Assembly (NCBI GenBank): GCA_003519965.1
Contig: DOVS01000145.1
Coordinates: 1 to 5,025, forward strand
Origin: Betaproteobacteria bacterium
GTDB lineage: Bacteria > Pseudomonadota > Gammaproteobacteria > Burkholderiales > UBA9220
Direction of reading: 5' to 3'
Length of the DNA stretch: 5,025 bases
Of this stretch, positions 1 to 5,025 are shown one piece after another. Below the pieces are notes generated by a model. It searched no databases. It had not been told where the DNA came from and saw only the letters and a program-made list of their open reading frames with translations. A program made the translations under genes and the position numbers. Each line of letters opens with the position of its first letter. Positions within the stretch are counted from its first letter, which is position 1.

Positions 1-306
1 CACGAGGCGTTTCTCGATGTTCTGCCGGTACGCGCCTCTAAGGGACACGCCATTCGCTACCTCTCCTACAAATGGAGTTTGTCGCTTAGCCAATTCTTAG
101 TCGCCGGCGACTCGGGAAACGATACCGAAATGCTACTGGGTGACACACTCGGCGTGGTGGTCAGCAATCACAGCCCAGAATTGGAAACATTGCGCGGCCG
201 GGAGAAGATATACTTTGCGCAACGCTCTCATGCGCGCGGCATTCTAGACGGCATATTCCATTACGGCTTCGCCAGTGTGCCGCCAACTACCGAAGAGGAC
301 GCATAA
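1..306 (+). CDS. Sucrose-phosphate phosphatase (HAD family), C-terminal part, 5' truncated by window edge
   Basis: Frame 1 is open from the first base to the TAA at 304-306, giving 101 residues of a HAD-superfamily (Cof/IIB type) sucrose-phosphatase. Visible are the motif III lysine in LPVRASKGHAIRYL (K14 of the fragment) and the motif IV acidic cluster in AGDSGNDTEML (D37 and D41), which binds Mg2+. The 'LPVRASKG' wording is typical of bacterial sucrose-phosphate synthase/phosphatase proteins. Known role of the family: dephosphorylation of sucrose-6-phosphate to sucrose in the cytoplasm, the last step of sucrose synthesis. The nucleophile motif (DxDxT) and everything upstream lie outside the window. 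I therefore cannot tell a separate phosphatase from the C-terminal domain of a fused sucrose-phosphate synthase. The stop lies 3 bases before the sucrose synthase start, so the two are almost certainly cotranscribed. Confidence 0.88.
   Translation, partial: HEAFLDVLPVRASKGHAIRYLSYKWSLSLSQFLVAGDSGNDTEMLLGDTLGVVVSNHSPELETLRGREKIYFAQRSHARGILDGIFHYGFASVPPTTEEDA
294..299 (+). promoter_or_regulatory. Ribosome binding site of sucrose synthase, inside the upstream gene
   Basis: AGAGGA lies 10 bases before the ATG at 310 and within the last codons of the phosphatase gene. Because the site is overlapped by translating ribosomes and the gap between genes is only 3 bases, translational coupling of the two genes is likely (inference). 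The spacing is slightly long. An in-frame ATG at 328 (M7) has only a weaker GAAG upstream. Confidence 0.5.
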
Positions 307-309
307 CCC

Positions 310-2703
310 ATGATCGTCGAAGAACTCATGACTTTCGCCCAGGAACAGCGGGACGTGCTCTATCTGTTGTTGCGCCGCTATTTTTCCGATAATCGCCCAT
401 TCTTACTGCACACCGATCTGTGCAACGGATTGACCGCCCTCGGCCAGGAACATCCAGAGGAGGCCGAATCGTCTTGGGCGTTGGAGGAATTCGTCACCCA
501 TTCCCAGGAGGCGGTATTCAATGAGCCGTGGGCCTATTTCGCAGTCCGCGAACGAGTAGCGCGCTGGCGTTATCTGCGCATCCACCGGGAAAACGTGACG
601 CCGGAGGAAATCAGTGTCAACGAGTTTTTACGCATCAAGGAAATTCTGGTCAGACCGGAAACGCTGTTGGAACCCACATTGGAAGTGGACTTTACCCCCT
701 TTAACCGTGGATTTCCCAAGCTGAAGGAATCTCGTTCCATCGGCCAGGGGATGATTTTTCTCAACCGCCAGCTAGCCAGCAGTATGTTCAACGAACCGAG
801 CGGCGGTGGGAATAAGCTGTTGCACTTCCTCAGCGTACACGCCATCGAGGGACAGCCGCTGATGGTCAACACCGAATTCCGCTCGGTGTCGGCGCTACGC
901 AGCGCGCTGAATCACGCAATGGGAAAACTGGCGAAGCTGGACGCCGCCACGCCTTGGGAGGAATGCGCGCCCATCTTGCAAAAGCTAGGCTTCGCACCGG
1001 GCTGGGGCGATCACGCGGGGCGCGCCGCAGAAACCATGAGCTTGCTGATGGATATTCTGGAGGCCCCGTCGCCTACCGCACTAGAGGCCTTTCTATCCAG
1101 TCTTCCGATGATTTCCCGGCTGCTGGTTCTTTCTCCTCACGGCTATTTTGGACAGGATAACGTCTTCGGGCTACCCGATACCGGCGGTCAAGTCGTTTAC
1201 ATTCTCGACCAGGTTCAAGCGCTAGAGCGGGAAATGCGCGAACGGCTGGCGCACCAAGGCGTACAGGTCCATCCCAAAATCGTCATTGTCACCCGCTTGA
1301 TTCCAGACGCTCAAGGCACCACCTGCAACCAACGATTGGAAAAAGTCAGCGGCTGCGAGAACACATGGATTCTGCGGGTGCCGTTCCATCGCTCCAATGG
1401 TGAAATCGTCCCTCACTGGGTGTCGCGCTTTGAAATCTGGCCCTATCTCGAAAGCTTCTCCCTCGATGTGGAGCGGGAAGCATTAGCCGAACTCGGCGGA
1501 CGTCCGGATTTAATCATCGGCAACTACTCCGACGGCAATCTGGTCGCCTCTCTCTTAAGCCAGCGCCTCGGCGTCACCCAATGCAATATCGCCCACGCCC
1601 TGGAAAAAACCAAATATCTCCATTCCGCGCTTTACTGGCAGGAAAGCGAACCGCAATACCACTTCTCCTGCCAGTATACCGCCGACCTCATCGCCATGAA
1701 CTCGGCGGACTTCATCATCACCAGCACCTACCAGGAGATTGCCGGCACCGAGGATAGCATCGGCCAATACGAAAGCTACCAGTCGTTCAGCATGCCGGGC
1801 TTGTACCGGATTATCAACGGCATCAACCTATTCGATCCGAAATTCAATATTGTTTCCCCCGGCGCCGCTCCTGACGTCTATTTCTCTTATGCCGAGGAAG
1901 GGCGGCGCATGCGCGGTCTGCTGCCGGAACTGGAATCCTTGCTCTACAGCGAAGAAACGCCCTCCCATACTCGCGGCATGTTTCAGAATCAGGATAAACC
2001 GCTGATATTCACCATGGGGCGCCTTGATCGCATTAAAAACATCACCGGCCTGGTCGAATGGTTCGGCGCCTCGGAACGATTGCGGGAACAAGGCAATTTA
2101 CTCGTCATCGGCGGCCACCTAGATCCCGAGCAGTCCGCCGACCACGAAGAAAGGGCGGAAATTCACCGGATGCACGAGCTCATGAACCAGCATCAGCTCG
2201 ACGGCAAAATGCGCTGGATCGGCGCCCGCCTAGACAAAAACCTCGCGGGCGAACTCTACCGCTACGTCGCCGACCAAAAAGGGGTATTCGTCCAGCCAGC
2301 GCAGTTCGAGGCATTCGGCCTGACGATTATCGAAGCCATGTCCTCCGGCCTGCCCACCTTCGCCACCTGCTACGGCGGCCCGCTGGAAATTATCCAGCAC
2401 AACCAATCGGGTTTCCACATCGATCCCAACGACGGCGCCGCCGCCGCCAATATCATCGCCGATTTCCTAGAGCGCTGCGGCGACAAGCCGGAAGAATGGA
2501 CACGCATATCTCAAGGCGCGCTCAACCGGGTCGAAAGCCGTTATACTTGGAAACGCTACGCCGAACGAATGATGACGCTATCGCGTATTTACGGCTTTTG
2601 GAAATTTATCAGTGGATTGGAGCGGGAAGAAACATCGCGTTACCTGCATATGTTTTATCAACTGCAATTCCGCCCACTGGCGAAAACCATAACGACCTCC
2701 TGA
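310..2703 (+). CDS. sus: Sucrose synthase (GT-B, GT4 family), complete
   Basis: This 797-residue protein has the usual length for sucrose synthase. The family reversibly converts sucrose + NDP to fructose + NDP-glucose in the cytoplasm. The N-terminal ~265 residues form the family-specific region (FTPFNRGFPKLKESRSIGQG near 128-147). The GT-B core follows, with SPHGYFGQDNVFGLPDTGGQ (275-294), NIAHALEKTKYLHS (426-439, with the active-site His429), GRLDRIKN (570-577, with phosphate-contacting R571 and K576) and the E-x7-E motif EAFGLTIIE (E667, E675). All the expected catalytic residues are present, so the enzyme should be active. The plant N-terminal phosphoserine region is not evident. Where plant enzymes carry the UDP-selective Gln/Asn pair, this one has R640 and A646, as I remember for the ADP-preferring Nitrosomonas europaea enzyme. 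It sits between the phosphatase and mscS in a probable operon. The start at 310 is supported by the AGAGGA site. Confidence 0.96.
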   Translation: MIVEELMTFAQEQRDVLYLLLRRYFSDNRPFLLHTDLCNGLTALGQEHPEEAESSWALEEFVTHSQEAVFNEPWAYFAVRERVARWRYLRIHRENVTPEEISVNEFLRIKEILVRPETLLEPTLEVDFTPFNRGFPKLKESRSIGQGMIFLNRQLASSMFNEPSGGGNKLLHFLSVHAIEGQPLMVNTEFRSVSALRSALNHAMGKLAKLDAATPWEECAPILQKLGFAPGWGDHAGRAAETMSLLMDILEAPSPTALEAFLSSLPMISRLLVLSPHGYFGQDNVFGLPDTGGQVVYILDQVQALEREMRERLAHQGVQVHPKIVIVTRLIPDAQGTTCNQRLEKVSGCENTWILRVPFHRSNGEIVPHWVSRFEIWPYLESFSLDVEREALAELGGRPDLIIGNYSDGNLVASLLSQRLGVTQCNIAHALEKTKYLHSALYWQESEPQYHFSCQYTADLIAMNSADFIITSTYQEIAGTEDSIGQYESYQSFSMPGLYRIINGINLFDPKFNIVSPGAAPDVYFSYAEEGRRMRGLLPELESLLYSEETPSHTRGMFQNQDKPLIFTMGRLDRIKNITGLVEWFGASERLREQGNLLVIGGHLDPEQSADHEERAEIHRMHELMNQHQLDGKMRWIGARLDKNLAGELYRYVADQKGVFVQPAQFEAFGLTIIEAMSSGLPTFATCYGGPLEIIQHNQSGFHIDPNDGAAAANIIADFLERCGDKPEEWTRISQGALNRVESRYTWKRYAERMMTLSRIYGFWKFISGLEREETSRYLHMFYQLQFRPLAKTITTS

Positions 2704-2711
2704 GACCTTTG

Positions 2712-2737
2712 TTCCCTGGCTCTCCAATCGCAGGGAA
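2712..2737 (+). promoter_or_regulatory. Inverted repeat between sus and mscS, abutting the mscS ribosome binding site
   Basis: TTCCCTG (2712-2718) and CAGGGAA (2731-2737) are perfect reverse complements, giving a 7-bp stem with a 12-base loop. No T-run follows, so it is not a standard intrinsic terminator. The 3' arm ends one base before the AGGAG site of mscS. It could modulate mscS translation or protect an mRNA end (inference). Confidence 0.35.
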
Positions 2738-2738
2738 T

Positions 2739-2743
2739 AGGAG
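2739..2743 (+). promoter_or_regulatory. Ribosome binding site of mscS
   Basis: AGGAG with a 6-base spacer (CTGACG) before the ATG at 2750 is near-ideal and fixes the start of the channel gene. Confidence 0.75.
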
Positions 2744-2749
2744 CTGACG

Positions 2750-3661
2750 ATGAGCACGTTTTTACATGTCCTCTTTATTTTAATCCTGGCGGTTGCCGCC
2801 GTAATACTGCTGCGCAAAGGGATCAACTTCCTTATCCAGCAGTGGCGGCGGCGCGCCGTACTGCCGGAATCGATCAAACGCATCGAAACCCTACGCCGCG
2901 TCTTGCGCTACACAGCAACCGTCGTGATCGCCATTATCGCCGGCACGCTCGCCCTGAGTGCGTTGGGAATCGCCATCGGTCCTATTCTGGGCACCGCCGG
3001 CATACTCGGGTTGGCCATCAGTTTCGGCGCCAAAAACTTGGTCCAAGATTACTTCAACGGTTTTTTCCTATTGCTGGAAAACCAAATCCGCCAAGGCGAT
3101 GTCATCGCGGTAGCCGACAAAGCGGGATTAGTCGAAGAAGTGACCTTTCGCTACGTGCGGCTGCGAGATTACAGCGGCAATGTTCACTTTATCCCGAACA
3201 GCGCAATTACTACCGTCACGAACATGTCGTGGGAATATGCTTACTCGGTATTTGAAATTGGAATCGCCTACCGGGAAAACATCGCCGAAGCATTCGGCCT
3301 CATCCGCCAAGTCAGCGCGGAATTACGCGCAGATCCTGAATTCAGTCAAAAAATTCTGGACGATGTAGAAATCGCCGGCCTCGACAAATGGGGGGAATCC
3401 GCCCTCATCCTAAAGGGCCGTTTCAAAACTGCGCCGCTGGAACAATGGGGGGTGCGTCGGGAATTCCTGCGGCGCTTAAAACAGACATTCGACGACCACG
3501 GCGTCGAAATTCCCTTCCCGCACCTGACAGTGTATGCCGGCCAATCCAAGGGCGGCGGCGCGCCGCCGTTCCACTGGATCTCCGAGGAAAAACACCGGGC
3601 CGTTAAAACAACGCGGGCTACCCGGAAGACCGTGAAAAACCAGGAAGATCGCACCGAATAG
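2750..3661 (+). CDS. Small-conductance mechanosensitive channel, MscS family, complete
   Basis: This 303-residue protein is close to the length of E. coli MscS (286). Three hydrophobic segments are visible: about 4-21, 53-75 and the pore helix region about 76-97, where the Gly/Ala-rich run ILGTAGILGLAISFGAKN is the TM3 signature of the family. The conserved beta domain follows (QDYFNGFFLLLENQIRQGDVI, 99-119, then FIPNS at 147-151). The alpha/beta vestibule domain ends in the family motif FDDHGVEIPFPHLTVY (247-262). After it comes a hydrophilic, basic tail of about 40 residues (GGGAPP linker, then many K/R to residue 303). MscS channels open under membrane tension in the inner membrane and release small solutes on hypo-osmotic shock. 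It lies 46 bases after sucrose synthase on the same strand, probably in the same transcript, which suggests a link to sucrose used as osmolyte. The substrate and gating threshold cannot be read from the sequence. Confidence 0.93.
   Translation: MSTFLHVLFILILAVAAVILLRKGINFLIQQWRRRAVLPESIKRIETLRRVLRYTATVVIAIIAGTLALSALGIAIGPILGTAGILGLAISFGAKNLVQDYFNGFFLLLENQIRQGDVIAVADKAGLVEEVTFRYVRLRDYSGNVHFIPNSAITTVTNMSWEYAYSVFEIGIAYRENIAEAFGLIRQVSAELRADPEFSQKILDDVEIAGLDKWGESALILKGRFKTAPLEQWGVRREFLRRLKQTFDDHGVEIPFPHLTVYAGQSKGGGAPPFHWISEEKHRAVKTTRATRKTVKNQEDRTE
2849..2858. repeat. 10-bp palindrome CGGCGCGCCG, copy 1
   Basis: A perfect palindrome inside mscS, in phase CGG CGC GCC, coding Arg-Arg-Ala at residues 34-36. 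It is one of four identical copies in the window (others at 3556, 4541 and 4811). None lies in the first 2.8 kb. Confidence 0.6.
3553..3568. repeat. 16-bp perfect palindrome containing CGGCGCGCCG copy 2 (3556-3565)
   Basis: The perfect self-complementary stretch is 16 bp long and centred between 3560 and 3561. It encodes the GGGAPP linker at the start of the MscS tail. The core is read in a different codon phase from copy 1, so protein sequence does not explain its recurrence. Confidence 0.6.
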
Positions 3662-3923
3662 CGCCGGCTGGGCCGCGGCGTCCTGCTGGAACGGTGCGCC
3701 CTGCGCTGCAACGCGCCAATGGCGGAACATCACCATCACAAACAACACGCGAAACACGTCATCGCATCGATAGCAAAAGAATGGGCCGGACGAAGACACT
3801 AATACAACAATCCTGCACCAGGAGAAAATCAAGACTAGCGCCTGCTCAGCAGCGAGGCACTGCGGCCCCGTGACGGAAAGAACGTGGCGGCCCCATACAA
3901 GAAAAGACAGGATGCACTAGCGC
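3662..3923. other. Convergent intergenic gap between mscS and the deaminase
   Basis: These 262 bases hold no recognisable gene. The short open frames crossing them start inside neighbouring genes or lack a ribosome binding site. I see no GC-rich hairpin followed by a T-run on either strand, although two convergent genes end here. The only repeat noticed is an 8-base direct repeat, GCGGCCCC, at 3862-3869 and 3887-3894. Confidence 0.6.
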
Positions 3924-4400
3924 TCAATAAGGCGTCTTATCCGGCTTGACAATCCAAGCGTCAAACGCACGATGCGCTTCTTCCGGCAGCAGACGGATCA
4001 TGGGTAATTTGCGCGCGCTGTCATGACAACGTATTTGATCCAGAATCTCGGCGTCATCGAAGCCGATTGCGGCCGCCTGACCGCGGCTATTGCCGTAATA
4101 AACATACCCGAGCCGCGCCCAATAAATAGCCGCCAGACACATAGGACAGGGTTCGCAGCTCGTATAGATCACGCAATCGTCAAGCCGGAACGTATGAAGA
4201 CGCCGGCAAGCGCGCCGGATCGCAACGATCTCGGCATGCGCGGTGGGATCGTTGGCGCGAGTCACTCGATTCCAACCTTCGGCGACGAGGTTGCCGTTTT
4301 TAACGATCAGCGCACCAAACGGCCCGCCCTCATTAGCCGCCATTTTTTCCTCGGCAAGCCGGATCGCTCGCCGCATGAATCGTTCGTTGTCGGCAGCCAT
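3924..4400 (-). CDS. Guanine deaminase-like nucleobase deaminase (CDA fold, zinc)
   Basis: This 158-residue protein has the cytidine/deoxycytidylate deaminase fold. With the start at 4400, the zinc site reads TAHAEIVAIR (H55 ligand, E57 proton shuttle) and SCEPCPMC (C85 and C88 ligands). The wording resembles Bacillus subtilis guanine deaminase closely: GGPFGALIVK near 25-34, NDPTAHAE (50-57), LDDCVIYTSCEPCPMCLAAIYWAR, GFDD (113-116), FDAW, and a C-terminal tyrosine, which in that family reaches into the active site. The known reaction is guanine to xanthine plus ammonia, in purine salvage or nitrogen recycling. The tRNA adenosine deaminase TadA is the main alternative, but the GFDD segment and the ending KPDKTPY fit the guanine deaminase group better. 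An in-frame ATG at 4412 would add four residues (MEVG), but the strong SD lies between the two ATGs and selects 4400. The gene is convergent with mscS and transcribed in the same direction as the helicase upstream. Confidence 0.85.
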   Translation of the reverse strand: MAADNERFMRRAIRLAEEKMAANEGGPFGALIVKNGNLVAEGWNRVTRANDPTAHAEIVAIRRACRRLHTFRLDDCVIYTSCEPCPMCLAAIYWARLGYVYYGNSRGQAAAIGFDDAEILDQIRCHDSARKLPMIRLLPEEAHRAFDAWIVKPDKTPY

Positions 4401-4404
4401 GCCT

Positions 4405-4410
4405 ACCTCC
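4405..4410 (-). promoter_or_regulatory. Ribosome binding site deciding the deaminase start
   Basis: On the minus strand GGAGGT (4410 down to 4405) is followed by AGGC and then the ATG at 4400-4398. This is an almost perfect anti-SD match at correct spacing. It overlaps the alternative ATG at 4412-4410, which makes that upstream start unlikely. Confidence 0.75.
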
Positions 4411-4433
4411 ATCCACCATGGGCCACGCCGTCA

Positions 4434-4480
4434 ATGGCGCTTCTTAACGCGGAATCGTTACGAAAAACTTCATGGCGCTT
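4434..4480. repeat. 9-bp direct repeat upstream of the deaminase
   Basis: ATGGCGCTT occurs at 4434-4442 and 4472-4480, 38 bp apart, within the leader of the minus-strand deaminase (read there as AAGCGCCAT). It could be paired protein-binding sites or chance. No clear promoter was recognised beside it. Confidence 0.3.
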
Positions 4481-4530
4481 GAATCCAAGCATTGGCATAG
4501 GATCGCGCGGCAAAAACGCAACGTCCGGCT

Positions 4531-4560
4531 AAACGTTAAACGGCGCGCCGAGGACGCGCC
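4531..4560 (-). terminator. Possible rho-independent terminator of the helicase gene
   Basis: On the minus strand GGCGCG (4560-4555) pairs with CGCGCC (4547-4542) across the 7-base loop TCCTCGG. GTTTAACGTTT follows. Wobble pairs could lengthen the stem. It lies about 45 bases after the helicase stop, where a terminator is expected. The T-tail is interrupted, so the call is weak. Confidence 0.35.
4541..4550. repeat. 10-bp palindrome CGGCGCGCCG, copy 3
   Basis: This is the only intergenic copy. It forms the 3' arm and part of the loop of the possible terminator downstream of the helicase. Confidence 0.6.
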
Positions 4561-4605
4561 ACCGGCTTGCGTTTCTTTCTTTATGAAACCATCGCTGGTG
4601 TCTCT

Positions 4606-5025
4606 TTATTCCTCGCCCTCGGGGAGTTCTCGCCTGCAAAGTCCGCCCAACAGCGCTGCGATCTGAGGTTTGGGGCGGCGCCCCAGGGGCGCCGCGGGCG
4701 TACTACTCCGTGCAGCCGACGGCTGCCGCCCCGCTATGCTGAACGCTGGCGGCGCGGCCTGGGCGCAAGAAACAACGGCTGTACGAGATCGTTGCGTTTT
4801 AGGCGGAGACCGGCGCGCCGCAATCCCAGCGGAAGATGAGGAAGAAACGGGAATCGTCGTATTCTCTGCCTCGAAACCCGCTACGGCTATTTGTGGAATG
4901 CTGCGGTTAACTAGGCGCTCGATTTCCGCGAGCAGCTTGCGCTCTTCCGAGCAAACCAGCGAAATGGCGGCGCCCTCGCTGCCTGCCCGGCCGGTGCGGC
5001 CAATACGATGAATATAGTCTTCCGG
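4606..5025 (-). CDS. rhlE: DEAD-box RNA helicase, RhlE type, C-terminal part, truncated by window edge
   Basis: The minus strand is open from the right edge to the TAA at 4608-4606, giving 139 residues. They begin with [20 protein letters not shown], which contains motif VI (HRIGRTGR, residues 6-13) with its ATP-contacting arginines, followed by AISLV. The next segment ([20 protein letters not shown], then AVAGFE) is the end of the second RecA-like domain and resembles RhlE proteins specifically. From about residue 52 onward comes a low-complexity, Ser/Pro/Ala/Arg-rich, basic tail ending [24 protein letters not shown]. Variable basic tails of this sort are usual in RhlE and bind RNA. The family unwinds RNA duplexes in ribosome assembly and mRNA decay. 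The N-terminal domains (Q, I, Ia, II/DEAD, III-V) lie outside the window. The RhlE assignment rather than another DEAD-box subgroup rests on the post-motif VI wording. Confidence 0.87.
   Translation of the reverse strand, partial: PEDYIHRIGRTGRAGSEGAAISLVCSEERKLLAEIERLVNRSIPQIAVAGFEAENTTIPVSSSSSAGIAARRSPPKTQRSRTAVVSCAQAAPPAFSIAGRQPSAARSSTPAAPLGRRPKPQIAALLGGLCRRELPEGEE
4675..4695. repeat. 21-base perfect inverted repeat within the helicase tail
   Basis: GCGGCGCCCC, a single central A (4685), then GGGGCGCCGC form two perfect 10-base arms. It lies in the coding sequence for the APLGRRP segment of the RhlE tail. The single-base centre means a hairpin would lose the innermost pairs but could still be stable. 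Confidence 0.6.
4811..4820. repeat. 10-bp palindrome CGGCGCGCCG, copy 4
   Basis: Lies in the helicase tail, read on the minus strand across the codons for Ala-Ala-Arg-Arg, in a codon phase different from the mscS copies. Confidence 0.6.

Noticed and set aside
2432..2455. GCC-rich run in sucrose synthase
   Set aside because: Explained by an Ala-rich stretch (GAAAAN) with the favoured Ala codon in a correct, conserved position of the enzyme.
2058..2747. Long plus-strand open frame (229 codons) overlapping the 3' half of sucrose synthase
   Set aside because: It is out of frame with a complete, motif-verified enzyme. Its translation is Arg/Pro-rich, as expected for a shifted reading of GC-rich coding DNA, and it matches no family I recognise.
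3346..3832. Two overlapping minus-strand open frames spanning the end of mscS and the following gap
   Set aside because: They are mostly antisense to mscS, have no supporting motifs and are Arg/Ser-rich or low in information. They are more likely shadows than genes.
3862..3894. 8-base direct repeat GCGGCCCC in the convergent gap
   Set aside because: Too short and GC-rich to distinguish from chance. It is direct rather than inverted, so it does not supply the missing terminator.
4490..4525. Possible promoter for the deaminase on the minus strand (TTGCGT, 16-base spacer, TATGCC)
   Set aside because: Only the -35 TTG and the -10 TAT are convincing. Matches of this quality occur by chance in most leaders, so it was not listed.
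4023..4532. 169-codon plus-strand open frame antisense to the deaminase
   Set aside because: The minus-strand reading carries the full zinc deaminase motif set. The plus-strand translation shows no domain and lacks a convincing ribosome binding site.
4567..5011. Plus-strand open frames opposite the helicase tail
   Set aside because: The minus strand contains the RhlE motif VI region. The opposite frames have no recognisable domain and reflect GC-rich codon bias.

Overview
The window shows proteobacterial-style chromosomal DNA: compact genes, moderately high GC, and Shine-Dalgarno sites of the GGAGG type. The sucrose genes resemble those of beta/gamma-proteobacterial chemolithotrophs and methanotrophs (Nitrosomonas-type sucrose synthase, bacterial sucrose-phosphate phosphatase). 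That placement rests on remembered protein resemblance only, and I cannot name a genus.

Plus strand, 1-3661: three genes run in one direction and look like an operon. They are the 3' end of a sucrose-phosphate phosphatase (stand-alone, or the C-terminal domain of a sucrose-phosphate synthase), a complete 797-residue sucrose synthase starting 3 bases after the phosphatase stop, and, after a 46-base gap, a complete 303-residue MscS-family mechanosensitive channel. Together they suggest osmolyte handling. The synthase/phosphatase pair makes sucrose. Sucrose synthase cleaves it, probably yielding ADP-glucose judging from its nucleotide-site residues. The channel would vent solutes on hypo-osmotic shock.

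3662-3923: a convergent intergenic gap with no gene and no convincing terminator.

Minus strand, 3924-5025: a complete guanine-deaminase-like zinc nucleobase deaminase (best start at 4400), a 205-base gap with a possible rho-independent terminator and a short direct repeat, and the C-terminal 139 residues of an RhlE-type DEAD-box RNA helicase that runs off the right edge.

No mobile element, CRISPR array, tRNA or rRNA is visible. The most unexpected non-genic signal is the perfect 10-bp palindrome CGGCGCGCCG. It occurs four times between 2849 and 4820, in different reading contexts, and could be a highly iterated palindrome of this genome. I did not find a clear candidate for a wholly new system. 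The sucrose plus MscS arrangement is the most biologically suggestive part.
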